Positions 32,895 to 41,225 of a DNA stretch of 64,000 nucleotides are shown here, in pieces. The stretch is from Lepidodermella squamata. Lineage: Eukaryota; Gastrotricha. Positions within the stretch are counted from its first letter, which is position 1, and the number at the start of each line of letters is the position of its first letter. Below the pieces are notes generated by a model. That model saw only the letters and a list, made by a program, of their open reading frames with translations. It searched no databases and was not told where the DNA came from. Made by a program: the position numbers and the translations under genes. The stretch is from NCBI GenBank assembly GCA_047495785.1, contig JBLDXI010000019.1:806001-870000 (forward strand), read 5' to 3'.

Positions 32895-34102
32895 GAGGCC
32901 AAGGTTTTGATCTCGTTTGCATCAATCCAACTAGCGGCTTCAATCGGCCAGTTTTGCCATTTCACAAGAGCCTGTTTCTTGCCATTTATAGTGCGATGCT
33001 TCAGAACTTTTTCTATTAAATATGTTTCTTGCGGATGTGCTATCTGAAGCTGCCAATCGTAAAAACTACCTTGAATACGCTTATTCAGAGTATCACGGAG
33101 ATAATACTTGTCGGGGATGGTACAAGTATCTATGCGGTCGATAAAAAAATATTCTTCAGTAAAAATGAAATCTCCTTCTTTGTGAAATAAATCCTTTACA
33201 CGACTAATTCTAACACAATCACCGACAGAAAAAGTCGGTTTGTATAGTAAATTCTTGCGCTTTTCAAGCATCAATTGATCTCTTTTTCCAAAAACATTAT
33301 TGTAAGCAACCAAATTTATAGGATCTTCTGGGGAAGCTAGCCATAATTCTAACGGGGCAACCCTAGTGCTGCGATTTTTCATTTGATTGTAAGACGCTAA
33401 GAAAAAAGGTAAGTAATCGATGTAACGCAGCGTATGATTTGCAATTTGATGCCTCGAAATAGTTCTACGAAGCCAACGGTTGAAAATTTCTATGGGTGAA
33501 CACTTGAACATGGAGGTTGTAGTGTAATAATAAACATTGAATTTTTTAAATATTTTTTTAGCTTCTTTGTTGATAAATTCTCCGCCAGAATCTGTAGTGA
33601 AAGAGCGGCAACGCAAATCAGGTGTTAGGCTGCTCAAAAAATTACTGATCTTCTCAGCAGTGTAATTTCCTTCTTTGTTAAGTAAGGGAATACAGAAAGC
33701 ATAACGCGTAAAACAGTCTTTGATTGTAAGTAAATAGCGGGTTCCATCATTATCTTGGCTTGAATCTTGAACTTCAAGAAGATCACCTAGAAAGAGGTCA
33801 CTTCTAGCATAAACTTCATATTGCATGAATTGCTTCCGGTTTCTTACACTTAGTGGTTTATATAATGAATATGTTCGATCATGGCTCATAATCTCAGCTA
33901 GTTTTTTATGAGTAAGGGAATTTCTCAGCTCTAAGGGTAATGTAGCTTTAAGTGTTGAGTATAATCTGCGCAGGCCTTGAAATGATCCAACATGTTTCGG
34001 ATCATTATAGAAGCTCAAAACAAACGATTTCAAGTCTGACCTGTGGTTTATTTTAGCATCTCCTTCAGCTAGACGTCTCGCATTGTGTTTATTACGTGGC
34101 AT
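32891..34102 (-). CDS. INT: Retroviral-type integrase with chromodomain
   Basis: 403 residues, intronless. The RNase-H-fold core has Asp107 (LGDLLEVQD), Asp171 (TTDSGGEF) and Glu205 (SPIEIFNRW), a DDx33E triad. An SH3-like region follows (FSVGDCVRISRVKDLFHKEG). The last 45 residues form a chromodomain (YLIEKVLKHR, ALVKWQNWPIEAASWID), which may direct insertion to particular chromatin. This is the canonical Polinton c-integrase. It ends with TCATGA, overlapping the next ORF's start by 4 nt. Confidence 0.93.
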   Translation of the reverse strand: MPRNKHNARRLAEGDAKINHRSDLKSFVLSFYNDPKHVGSFQGLRRLYSTLKATLPLELRNSLTHKKLAEIMSHDRTYSLYKPLSVRNRKQFMQYEVYARSDLFLGDLLEVQDSSQDNDGTRYLLTIKDCFTRYAFCIPLLNKEGNYTAEKISNFLSSLTPDLRCRSFTTDSGGEFINKEAKKIFKKFNVYYYTTTSMFKCSPIEIFNRWLRRTISRHQIANHTLRYIDYLPFFLASYNQMKNRSTRVAPLELWLASPEDPINLVAYNNVFGKRDQLMLEKRKNLLYKPTFSVGDCVRISRVKDLFHKEGDFIFTEEYFFIDRIDTCTIPDKYYLRDTLNKRIQGSFYDWQLQIAHPQETYLIEKVLKHRTINGKKQALVKWQNWPIEAASWIDANEIKTLAS

Positions 34103-34105
34103 GAC

Positions 34106-34375
34106 CTAATTCTTCTTTATAGCTAATTTACGGCAAGTAGGGACAACCGAACAATTAGCCATGTGGCTAAATAAATCACCGTTTAAGTGGAATAATAAAT
34201 CATTTATATTATATAACATCCGCTCAGTAGACTCGACAAGTTGCCGCAGGTGAAGGAGTTCGGCTTGAGTATTGCGAACTTCCATAACAGCGAAAAAGCT
34301 GATTAAAATGGTAACCAGGGATAGCAGCAATAGGATCGGTAAAACAGCACGCGGAATATCTGTTGTTTGATGCAT
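34106..34375 (-). CDS. Small membrane-anchored coiled-coil protein
   Basis: 89 residues. An N-terminal transmembrane helix (AVLPILLLLSLVTILISFFAV) is followed by heptad-like Leu/Glu sequence (ELLHLRQLVESTERML) and two Cys near the C-terminus. Only 3 nt separate its stop from the integrase ATG. No family recognised. Confidence 0.55.
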   Translation of the reverse strand: MHQTTDIPRAVLPILLLLSLVTILISFFAVMEVRNTQAELLHLRQLVESTERMLYNINDLLFHLNGDLFSHMANCSVVPTCRKLAIKKN

Positions 34376-34539
34376 AATAAATTACGAAGACTTTAAAAAC
34401 GGGGAAATTTACCGATAGCCATATTTTTATTTCTGCTGCGAATTTTGAAAATTGATAGATAATGATGAAAGTAGAAATAATGATTTTAGCTTAAAAAAAG
34501 ACGGCACGCGATTAATCTTCCCTCATTCATTAAATCATT
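34376..34539. other. Short spacer within the right arm
   Basis: 164 bp of AT-rich sequence between the TBP-like gene end and the 89-residue ORF. No motif recognised. Confidence 0.4.
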
Positions 34540-35319
34540 TTATTGTTGTTTGATATACAGAAAAAAAGGCGCCAATTTAACAAATGCTATTTTTATAAGA
34601 GATAACGAAAAACAGCCGCTCATAATCATTTTTCCAGTGTGAAACAGTGTGGCAGATACATTTAACTTTGGTTCATTTTCATTAGTGCTGACTTTGGAGA
34701 AAACACGTATACGCAACCCAGGAAAAAATTCTGGTTGGTAAACGCATATTTTAGGAAATTGAAAAGCTAGCAGGCTAAGATTGACAGTTTTATGTAAATC
34801 GTAGAACAATACTATATTAGTAATTATTGGGTCACGGATTATCAACCGTCGATTAACAATTTTTCTGAGTGTAGCTTGAAGAACTCCAAAAGCAGTAACA
34901 CAATTCGAGGCTGTTTTGGTACCACTACAAATTATAGCTCCGGATGAAAATAATAAAAACGTCGCGTTAAAAGCAGGTACTTTATAGAACAAAGCACTCG
35001 ACATTTTTTTTGGGTTATATTTTGCACAAGGTAAAATTAGGGCTAGACTATCTAAATTAAATAGAAAATTTGACCTTGATTTAGCCATAATATTTGAAAT
35101 AGAGTAATCAATATCATATTGTATATTATTTACTTCCATATTTAATGGTGGGGATTTCAATAGAAAAAAAGGTTCAGTGCTAGATTGTAGCTTTAAATCA
35201 ACAGGATAGGATATAGTCAAATTTATGATCGTGGTCGACTGTGATGCGGCTGATTGAAGGCTTGTAACATACTTGATTTCAGCTGTTTCTGTTTGAACTT
35301 TGCGATAGGTTGAGGGCAA
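34540..35319 (-). CDS. TATA-binding-protein-like protein encoded by the Polinton
   Basis: 259 residues. Two TBP half-repeats are recognisable: repeat 1 (about 64-156) has AKYNPKKMSSALF, FLLFSSGAIICSGTK and a following helix; repeat 2 (about 165-253) has ITNIVLFYDL, YQPEFFPGLRIR and ATLFHTGKMIMSG. These align with the TBP signatures (AEYNPKRFAAVIM, ALIFSSGKMVCTGAK; YEPELFPGLIYR, LLIFVSGKVVLTGAK). Of the four Phe that TBP inserts into the TATA box, three align with Phe here (F124, F199, F226); the first is Met106. An extra 8-10 residue loop (STNENEP) interrupts repeat 2. The role should be promoter recognition for element genes. Start MPSTYRKVQ is the first Met; it overlaps the upstream basic ORF by 97 nt. 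Confidence 0.85.
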   Translation of the reverse strand: MPSTYRKVQTETAEIKYVTSLQSAASQSTTIINLTISYPVDLKLQSSTEPFFLLKSPPLNMEVNNIQYDIDYSISNIMAKSRSNFLFNLDSLALILPCAKYNPKKMSSALFYKVPAFNATFLLFSSGAIICSGTKTASNCVTAFGVLQATLRKIVNRRLIIRDPIITNIVLFYDLHKTVNLSLLAFQFPKICVYQPEFFPGLRIRVFSKVSTNENEPKLNVSATLFHTGKMIMSGCFSLSLIKIAFVKLAPFFLYIKQQ

Positions 35320-35678
35320 ATCATGACCAAAAAAGAGGCGACAGAATCTTGCTTTCGTGACTCATGATTGGTAATTGGAACAGCTGGTTTATTTTTCGCC
35401 TTGCATGGCGTTTTCGCCGATTTAGCAACTGATTTCTTCTCAGTACCTATGACTTTTTTCTGAATTTTATGTTTAGCATTGCGTTTCGGTTGATTACGAA
35501 CCGCAGTTTTTGCTAATCTAGAGGCTGATGTTTGTTCAACAGGTTCCTTGGTAAACGTACTCGTATTCGGTTCATTCAGGTTTATTGGTACGAAATCATT
35601 GTTAGAAAAAAACAATGGAGAAGCCGGAGATGAATTGAAGAAAGCTTCCATAAATTCAGTAAGAAGAATAATATTCAA
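35223..35678 (-). CDS. Lys-rich basic ORF overlapping the TBP-like gene
   Basis: 151 residues. An acidic/hydrophobic N-terminus is followed by a very basic middle (KRNAKHKIQKKVIGTEKK, KTPCKAKNKP). The last third overlaps the TBP-like ORF in another frame. It may be a separate DNA-binding protein, or an N-terminal extension of the TBP-like protein joined by splicing or frameshifting. I could not find a convincing intron that fuses the two frames. Confidence 0.45.
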   Translation of the reverse strand: MNIILLTEFMEAFFNSSPASPLFFSNNDFVPINLNEPNTSTFTKEPVEQTSASRLAKTAVRNQPKRNAKHKIQKKVIGTEKKSVAKSAKTPCKAKNKPAVPITNHESRKQDSVASFLVMICPQPIAKFKQKQLKSSMLQAFNQPHHSRPRS

Positions 35679-35819
35679 AGTTCTTGCGTTTGAAATGAAA
35701 AATGATCGAATGACGGAAGCCGGCCGCGGTGATTGGTTGGAGTTGCTGAGCCCCAGAACCTTCTGATTAGGAATGAATAAATAACAAAGGCATTATATAA
35801 ATAAAATAAACTGACCAAA

Positions 35820-36626
35820 TTAGGTCGAAGAGCTGTTGTTGAAAGGTAAGACGGTAGCGACAGGTTGTAGTGCGATGGAGCGTTGCATGATGCCCGGCCA
35901 TTTACTATTCGCACCTTCCTGCTGACCATTAAGAACATCGATGACTGATGCCCATGGAATTTTCTGAGCGTGTTGATAGGGTGGAGGTACGACGTTCTGC
36001 ATTTCTACTGAGACCCTACGACCTGCCCGAAGTAAAAGGTAGAATATGTGCCGCAGGTTTACGCTGACACCATTAAAGTTTTTTAACAAATCGTAAAATA
36101 AATGTTGGATGTAGATATATCGGCCTTCGGTGTAGGTAGGGTGTGCCGTTAGGCCATACCAGAAACTTTCTTCCAGGCCAGACACAATAATAGGGTTAGG
36201 GCTATCGTCGAGGCAATCATCCAAAAGGTAATCACTTTCAGTAAAAATAATTGAGTGACAAATGGACGACCATAAATCATCCTGGCGAACAAGGAGCGTG
36301 GTAGTATCATTTAGGATGCTCTTCCATAAATCATGCCCAACGATGGAAGCACAGGTAGCTAAATTATATTCGGCAAAATGTTGAAAATTCGTGCCATCGT
36401 GGGTTGATGGGAAGAGACGAGCAACGGCTCTTTTGTAGCCGAGATAAACATGATCGATAGTAATATGTTGGCCTTTCGAGTTGGCAATCAAATCGAATAT
36501 GGCGACTTCAGCGAATGTAATGCGTCCAGAGAGGGTATTTAGTGATATATTTAATGATTTCGGAGGAAAAAGTAAATCTTCTCGGTAGAAAATCGCTTCA
36601 TAAGATTCATCATAGCCAATAATCAT
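35820..36626 (-). CDS. Unrecognised 268-residue Polinton protein
   Basis: First gene of the minus-strand block (MIIGYDESYEAIF...). Mixed alpha/beta composition, several Trp and Tyr (ESFWYGLTAHPTYTEGRYIYIQ), no signal peptide or membrane helix, no zinc cluster. Its place before the TBP-like gene suggests a regulatory or virion role, but nothing in the sequence fixes one. Confidence 0.6.
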   Translation of the reverse strand: MIIGYDESYEAIFYREDLLFPPKSLNISLNTLSGRITFAEVAIFDLIANSKGQHITIDHVYLGYKRAVARLFPSTHDGTNFQHFAEYNLATCASIVGHDLWKSILNDTTTLLVRQDDLWSSICHSIIFTESDYLLDDCLDDSPNPIIVSGLEESFWYGLTAHPTYTEGRYIYIQHLFYDLLKNFNGVSVNLRHIFYLLLRAGRRVSVEMQNVVPPPYQHAQKIPWASVIDVLNGQQEGANSKWPGIMQRSIALQPVATVLPFNNSSST

Positions 36627-37019
36627 AGCAACTTATTTGACCTTGCTATCCCTACCTTAATCTTTGCTTTTATTCGATTTTCCTTGAGTAAAAAAATGTT
36701 TCTTATATTTTTTAGATTACAGTTAAGTTGGATTGATAGGAGAAAGTAAAGTTTATTTACAAAACAAGTTAATGGACATATCAGGAAAGAAAGGAGTATT
36801 TATAAATGCTAATGGCCAAAGTAAAAAATATTTATTATATTTTAGATTAAAGTTAAGGGGGATTGATAGGAGAAAGTAATGTTTATTTACAAAAAAGGTT
36901 AATGGAAAGTAAGGTGTATTTATATAAGCTAATGGACAAAGCAGGAAAAAAGATGAGCTAGCTTGAGTTCTTAGATTACTGTATCTAATCAAGTATCTTT
37001 TTGGAAACTAAGAAAATTG
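36627..37019. repeat. Intergenic region with a 130-bp tandem duplication
   Basis: Two diverged copies of a unit containing TTAGATTA, GGATTGATAGGAGAAAGTAA, GTTTATTTACAAAA and GCTAATGG start near 36712 and 36841. The region separates the minus-strand block from the last plus-strand gene and is a candidate divergent promoter or replication-associated repeat. Confidence 0.6.
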
Positions 37020-37295
37020 ATGGAAGCAGAAGACATGTAAGTTTGGTTCTTTTTTAAAAAATCTTGAATAAATTCTGTTATGTTTAGTCGTGAACGCTTA
37101 TATCAAGCACTGCTAAGCATTGACCATCTGCAACGAGCAATGACAGCAGCTATAAACGAAATGTTGAACACACAATTGGAGGTTGAACAATTGATCAATG
37201 ATGCATCACGATTTATGATAGCAACTCGAGCAAGAGATCAGGCATGCAGCCTAGATTGTGGTGATTGGAATTGTAATTACTGTTACAAAGATTGA
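37020..37295 (+). CDS. Small Cys-containing Polinton protein, two exons
   Basis: I propose ATG 37020, exon 37020-37036 (MEAED), intron 37037-37087 (GTAAGT..TTTAG) and exon 37088-37295, giving about 74 residues. An unspliced ATG exists at 37080, but the consensus splice sites favour the longer form. The body is helical (ERLYQALLSIDHLQRAM) and the tail is Cys-rich (CSLDCGDWNCNYCY), suggesting a metal-binding knuckle. No family recognised. Confidence 0.5.
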
Positions 37296-37456
37296 AAAAT
37301 TAAAAATAAATTATCATGTGTGCATTTTTTATATTACAAATTAATTCCCAGAAAGAATGCAAAAGCATGACTCATAATAGTTTTAGAAAAAAAGTATGCC
37401 CGCTGTATATTTTATCATAAACATTGCGTACATTTATGGGGCAACGGATAAAACGC

Positions 37457-37818
37457 ACTTATATATTTATGTGAAACGGTTATAGTAAAAATGACCGTAG
37501 TGCTATTACTGATACAACGCTCGTATATTTATGCCAAATGGCTATAGTAAAAATCGCCGTACTGCCATTACTGATCCCAAATTGCGTATATTTATACCAA
37601 ACGGCTATAGTAAAAATCGCCGTACTGCCATTACTGATCCAAAGTTCCCATCCTTACTACTCATTTCAAGGTGATAGGTGACAAGTAAAAAGTCTTTTGT
37701 TTTTGCCTCTTCATTCACGTCGTAATAAACCGCTTTTTTTACTTGTCACCCGTGACATTGAAACGGATGTAAACAAGCCTTAATCCGAGTTTTTCAACGC
37801 CGCTAACGATATGTATTG
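37457..37818 (-). repeat. Polinton right terminal inverted repeat
   Basis: Reverse-complement counterpart of the left TIR, with three subrepeats (about 37465-37645) and the outer tip ending at 37818. It is about 88 bp longer than the left TIR because of a small hairpin-forming insertion at 37671-37757. Divergence between the arms is low: mostly single-base changes in the outer 45 bp. Confidence 0.9.
37671..37757. repeat. Small hairpin insertion inside the right TIR
   Basis: The segment is absent from the left TIR. Its ends are inverted copies of GGTGACAAGTAAAAAG (37677-37692) and CTTTTTTTACTTGTCACC (37733-37750), separated by about 40 bp. It looks like a very short MITE or a replication-generated hairpin that entered one TIR only. 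Confidence 0.6.
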
Positions 37819-38185
37819 CAATCCACGGGCAACTGGATTTCTCCTTCTAAATTCAAATGATGTTTCTTGGTTAAGGACATGGTCTGGGAGCTTTCTAGTT
37901 GAAAGCAGATCACTCACTTTACGTTCTCTATTATCGCGCATGTTTCCCACTGAAATCCGGTAAAGTTTTATTTCGGTGTAAAATGGGTCCGCTTTAGTGC
38001 GTTGTAATTTTTTATTTTTTTTTACGATGCGTGACAACAGCGAACACCAGGGAACAGCAAAATCCTGCTGCAAATGCTCCCCTCTATTTCGAGTGAAAAG
38101 GGAGGTTGACATAACATGCCCACTAATAGGGAGTTCAATAGAAAAATATTTCAGATCGGAGAGTTCTTAGTTCAGAGTTAAATAG
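37819..38185. other. Right flank of the Polinton, 3' side of receptor paralog 2
   Basis: About 370 bp. An open frame on the minus strand starts in unique DNA and ends inside the Polinton TIR, so I treat it as chance. No other feature seen. Confidence 0.5.
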
Positions 38186-40558
38186 CTAATTTGTGCTTGC
38201 ATGGGACTTCTGAGGAAAAAGCAGGATTGCGCCAGTCGATGCAGAATATATGAGTTCGACAATGGCGAGAGCGATCAGCATGGTACAAGAACTTCGCATT
38301 GCCTGAATGACAACAATAATCAAAGTTCCAGCCCCTATTACAGCCAAGGAGTTCACTGTCGACAGTCTAATCAAGTTTATCCTGAATTTGATTATTTCTG
38401 GGAAGATACGCCTTCGAATGGAGAGTGACAGAAAGTTAGCAAGGAGCAGCAACAGGAAATTGTAGCCCAAAATCGGTCCAATGGAATACAGGTGTTTTGA
38501 AGTACAGAGCTTTGACGTGACGCTGAAATATGAATCATTGATCTCATCGAACTGAACTGGCGTTGTAATATTTACAACGTCGAGGTCGTCCAAAATCATT
38601 CCTAAGCAAATTATCATACTCCCAATAAGGGCAAATACTGATGTGAAAAGTATGATGTATTTTCCGTGTCCATCGGAGGTGTCTATGAAGGAGGGACGAT
38701 GGACACTGGGGTTACTTTGATCCGTCGGATACATTTTTGGCGAAGGCACCAGTATAGTTGAGCTTCTGCGAAATGAAGACCCCCTCCGTTCTTCATACCT
38801 GGTGAATTTAGCGTAGCAAAGGAGGAAAGAAAACAAAAAGCTGTGAATGATAGTCAGTGGAGCAGCTAATAGAGCCGGTCTAATGTTACATTCGATTTCA
38901 GGAACGTATTTTCCTGCCAGCATCGTGAATGGAGAATCCAAGTTCACTATTAAAAGGCTGATGAATACGAGTGCACTACCCGCCCTTTTTTCGACAACAT
39001 AATCTCTTTGTGATGATACGTCGAGCAAGCTCAGAATAAACAATGCTATTTGCGAGATTTCCACAAGTGCGCTTAAAGATATGACAGCATTTGAAATTCC
39101 GCCATCGCATGTCTCCAGGCGAATATCGATCAGCGATAAGTCTTTTGGCGGGTCGCCAGATTTCGTCGGCCATCTAAAGGTCCGATCAATAACAGTGGTG
39201 TTGTATTTCGCGACTTTATTGATGTCCAGGGTGTAAGACACCCTCGCGATATTTTTACGATCGACGTAGTTGATAGGGGAGATGATAATGTAGTCTTCGA
39301 CAAACTCACGCAGCTCATTCATTCCCAGAAATCCAATTCTCAGCCCTGTGAAGTTGATATTTCGAGTCGTGTCGTTCATAGTGCTCATAACCTGCAGTGG
39401 GTTGTTGCGGAAATCTTTCAGCGTCATGTTTCTTCGTTTCCTAAGAGCTAATTCTGTTTCATGGAGTGCGATCACCGCGAACATGATTGAATCATGGCAC
39501 AAAAACCTCATCCAATCGTCTACAAGGGGTAAATATTGAGCTCTTGATGATGCTATCTCTGAACGAAGCTTCGACTCGAACTCAGCCATGCCATATCCGA
39601 AAGATGTGACTGGGTAAGGACTTGAAGGACCTGCGTCCCAATTGACGTATACAGTCGTCTGAAGTTGATAGAACAATATTTCTTCGGTGCAAATAGATGT
39701 AGGTATGCCAGTAGAAGCACAGTTTACAGCGGCAACAAAGGCGTACATTGGTGCTCGTTTACCCCATAGATACATCTGGCAAAGGATGTACTGGCAGTCA
39801 TAGCTGGCTAGTACTCCAACTACTATAATTCTAACACTGCCTAAATCTTGATCAGCTGTAGACCTCGAGAAGTCTGGACCATCGAATACGAAAATGTATT
39901 GCGCCACATCGATGCCATCACTTGTTAGCAATTGTTGAACTTTTTCCGTCAGCATCACGTTATTTGTGTTGTAGCGGAAAGTAACCATACCTACTCGCTT
40001 CCAATGCCCAAACGACTCCACAACTTCTCGTATGACATCTGCATATCGATACCTCGCAGCTTTCGGAGAGTAGACATTGGTGTATAGATGTCGACGTTCC
40101 CACATTATGTCTTCGGAGCAGCCATGAGCGATCATAAGGTAGCCTTGAGTTTTTAAAGCTAAGGCTAAGCGATTACAATCGCCTGTGGGCCCAAAGATAA
40201 CTGGTGCAGCGTAAGTATTACGAGGACGATCTTGGCGTAAAAAGTTGATGACATTGGCCATAATCACGCCTTGTTCTTGCTCCCGAACGTCCTGGACAAG
40301 CCTGTAACCTGGCAGTAGATCTGGGCGAGAATTGACGTAATCTAGCATTATTTGGACAGTGGCATTGCAGACTGGATATCGTACAGTTGGCCAAAGAGCT
40401 AGTAGAACGAGCGTATCAGTCTTCCCTGGAGCCGCGTAGCTACTATTGCCAGACATCTGCATCGTCCCATAAGTCGGGATGCCTTTCAGCCATGCGAGGA
40501 CAAAGTTTATTAGAAACAATCGAAGCATTTGTTGAGAAATTGCGGAATGACGACGCAT
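38186..40558 (-). CDS. Class C (GABA-B-like) 7TM receptor, paralog 2
   Basis: Intronless, 790 residues. It has the same layout as the receptor at 15374-17809: signal peptide, ANF/GABA-B-type ligand-binding domain, no Cys-rich linker, seven helices. Ligand-domain segments such as FGPTGDCNRLALALKTQGY and QTTVYVNWDAGPSSPYP are near-identical between the copies, while the cytoplasmic loop with many Ser (FRRSSTILVPSPK) is different. A stretch around the second extracellular loop and TM5 is almost invariant even at the DNA level (see findings). The pair is a tandem duplicate now separated by the Polinton. Confidence 0.8.
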   Translation of the reverse strand: MRRHSAISQQMLRLFLINFVLAWLKGIPTYGTMQMSGNSSYAAPGKTDTLVLLALWPTVRYPVCNATVQIMLDYVNSRPDLLPGYRLVQDVREQEQGVIMANVINFLRQDRPRNTYAAPVIFGPTGDCNRLALALKTQGYLMIAHGCSEDIMWERRHLYTNVYSPKAARYRYADVIREVVESFGHWKRVGMVTFRYNTNNVMLTEKVQQLLTSDGIDVAQYIFVFDGPDFSRSTADQDLGSVRIIVVGVLASYDCQYILCQMYLWGKRAPMYAFVAAVNCASTGIPTSICTEEILFYQLQTTVYVNWDAGPSSPYPVTSFGYGMAEFESKLRSEIASSRAQYLPLVDDWMRFLCHDSIMFAVIALHETELALRKRRNMTLKDFRNNPLQVMSTMNDTTRNINFTGLRIGFLGMNELREFVEDYIIISPINYVDRKNIARVSYTLDINKVAKYNTTVIDRTFRWPTKSGDPPKDLSLIDIRLETCDGGISNAVISLSALVEISQIALFILSLLDVSSQRDYVVEKRAGSALVFISLLIVNLDSPFTMLAGKYVPEIECNIRPALLAAPLTIIHSFLFSFLLCYAKFTRYEERRGSSFRRSSTILVPSPKMYPTDQSNPSVHRPSFIDTSDGHGKYIILFTSVFALIGSMIICLGMILDDLDVVNITTPVQFDEINDSYFSVTSKLCTSKHLYSIGPILGYNFLLLLLANFLSLSIRRRIFPEIIKFRINLIRLSTVNSLAVIGAGTLIIVVIQAMRSSCTMLIALAIVELIYSASTGAILLFPQKSHASTN

Positions 40559-40851
40559 CTGGCGGGGTGTTACGTTGGGAAGTAATTCAATGCGCTAAAA
40601 GCGTCTAGCATCTATCCCTGCTTCCTTCCTCCTGGAGAAGCCAATAAAGACTTTTCACTTTGAAACAGTACTAATCAGGATTATTCACAGATTAAAGTAT
40701 CCTGTCTGTGTATAGAGAACTGTTCTCTATGTGTCTGTGGGATATAAATTCATCGCTTGCCTAAATGTATATCCCAGACGAAATTGAAAACATCTTCCTT
40801 AAATAATCCTGGGAGCGCATACAGGTAACGTCCGATTAAAGACTGCTCTCA

Positions 40852-40923
40852 ATGGGGAAGCTCTACCTAAAACTCCGCTTTCGAGTCGCATTCATGGAAA
40901 AGAAGGATATGATATGCATATAA
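40852..40923 (+). pseudogene. Partial copy of the first exon of the 41226 gene
   Basis: Reads MGKLYLKLRFRVAFMEKKD before a stop; the downstream gene reads MGKLFRTLFSSCIRGKEG. Promoter-proximal sequence is duplicated too, so this is a truncated tandem duplicate, not a functional gene. Confidence 0.55.
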
Positions 40924-40978
40924 GAGTATCCTGTCTGTGGGATTTAAATTCAACGCCGCCCCAATTCATCGGCGGGGC

Positions 40979-41119
40979 CGGCGACAGAACGACTTGCCTA
41001 GAATCGAAACAGACAGGGTAATGCATTCGATGCGTATTGATAAAACTGGCGTTCTTGTGATTAATCACGCGACTGACTTGGCGAAGATGCAAAAAGCTTC
41101 TGTTCTACGCAAGTCGTTC
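40979..41119. mobile_element. MITE-like hairpin element, copy 1
   Basis: Inverted arms GCGACAGAACGACTTGC and GCAAGTCGTTCTGTCGC. The interior shares CACGCGAC and TTGGCGAAGATGCAA with the element near 46660-46855. Confidence 0.55.
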
Positions 41120-41225
41120 TGTCGCTTTCCCCGCTATTCGCGATATCTCAGAATGAAATTGAAACTTCTACCTTAAATAATCCTGGGAGCGCATATGAGT
41201 AATGGCTGATTAAAGACTGCTCTCA

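Larger units (their letters stand above)
18200..37818. mobile_element. Complete Polinton/Maverick (adintovirus-like) element, 19.6 kb
   Basis: Delimited by terminal inverted repeats whose tips match as CAATATATATCGTTAGCG at the left and its near-perfect reverse complement at 37801-37818. Between them are all hallmark Polinton genes: protein-primed PolB, c-integrase, packaging ATPase, adenain-like protease, major and minor capsid proteins. Length and content fit the 15-20 kb family. Unusual cargo: TBP-like, PC4-like, deoxynucleoside kinase, dUTPase and RING genes. No ORF shows a frameshift or internal stop beyond short introns. The expected 6-bp target duplication is not cleanly visible: ATATAT against ATATGT just inside the tips is the nearest candidate, and the same bases can be read as part of the inverted repeat. 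It lies between two receptor paralogs. Confidence 0.95.
40559..41225. repeat. Duplicated 5' region of the downstream gene, with a MITE-like insertion
   Basis: GTATCCTGTCTGTG, the TTAAATAATCCTGGGAGCGCAT block and the following AAGACTGCTCTCAATGGGGAAG occur twice, about 374 bp apart (coding start 40852 versus 41226). The upstream copy keeps the first 13 codons, then diverges and stops. Between the copies, inverted ends GCGACAGAACGACTTGC (40979) and its complement (about 41103) mark a small hairpin element. Confidence 0.65.

Noticed and set aside
18194-37824. Exact 6-bp target-site duplication of the Polinton
   Set aside because: Flanking hexamers do not match exactly; ATATAT/ATATGT is equally explained as part of the inverted repeat, so I do not claim it.
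37780-38112. Minus-strand 110-residue ORF spanning the Polinton edge
   Set aside because: It crosses from unique flank into the TIR, so it cannot be an ancestral gene; no domain.
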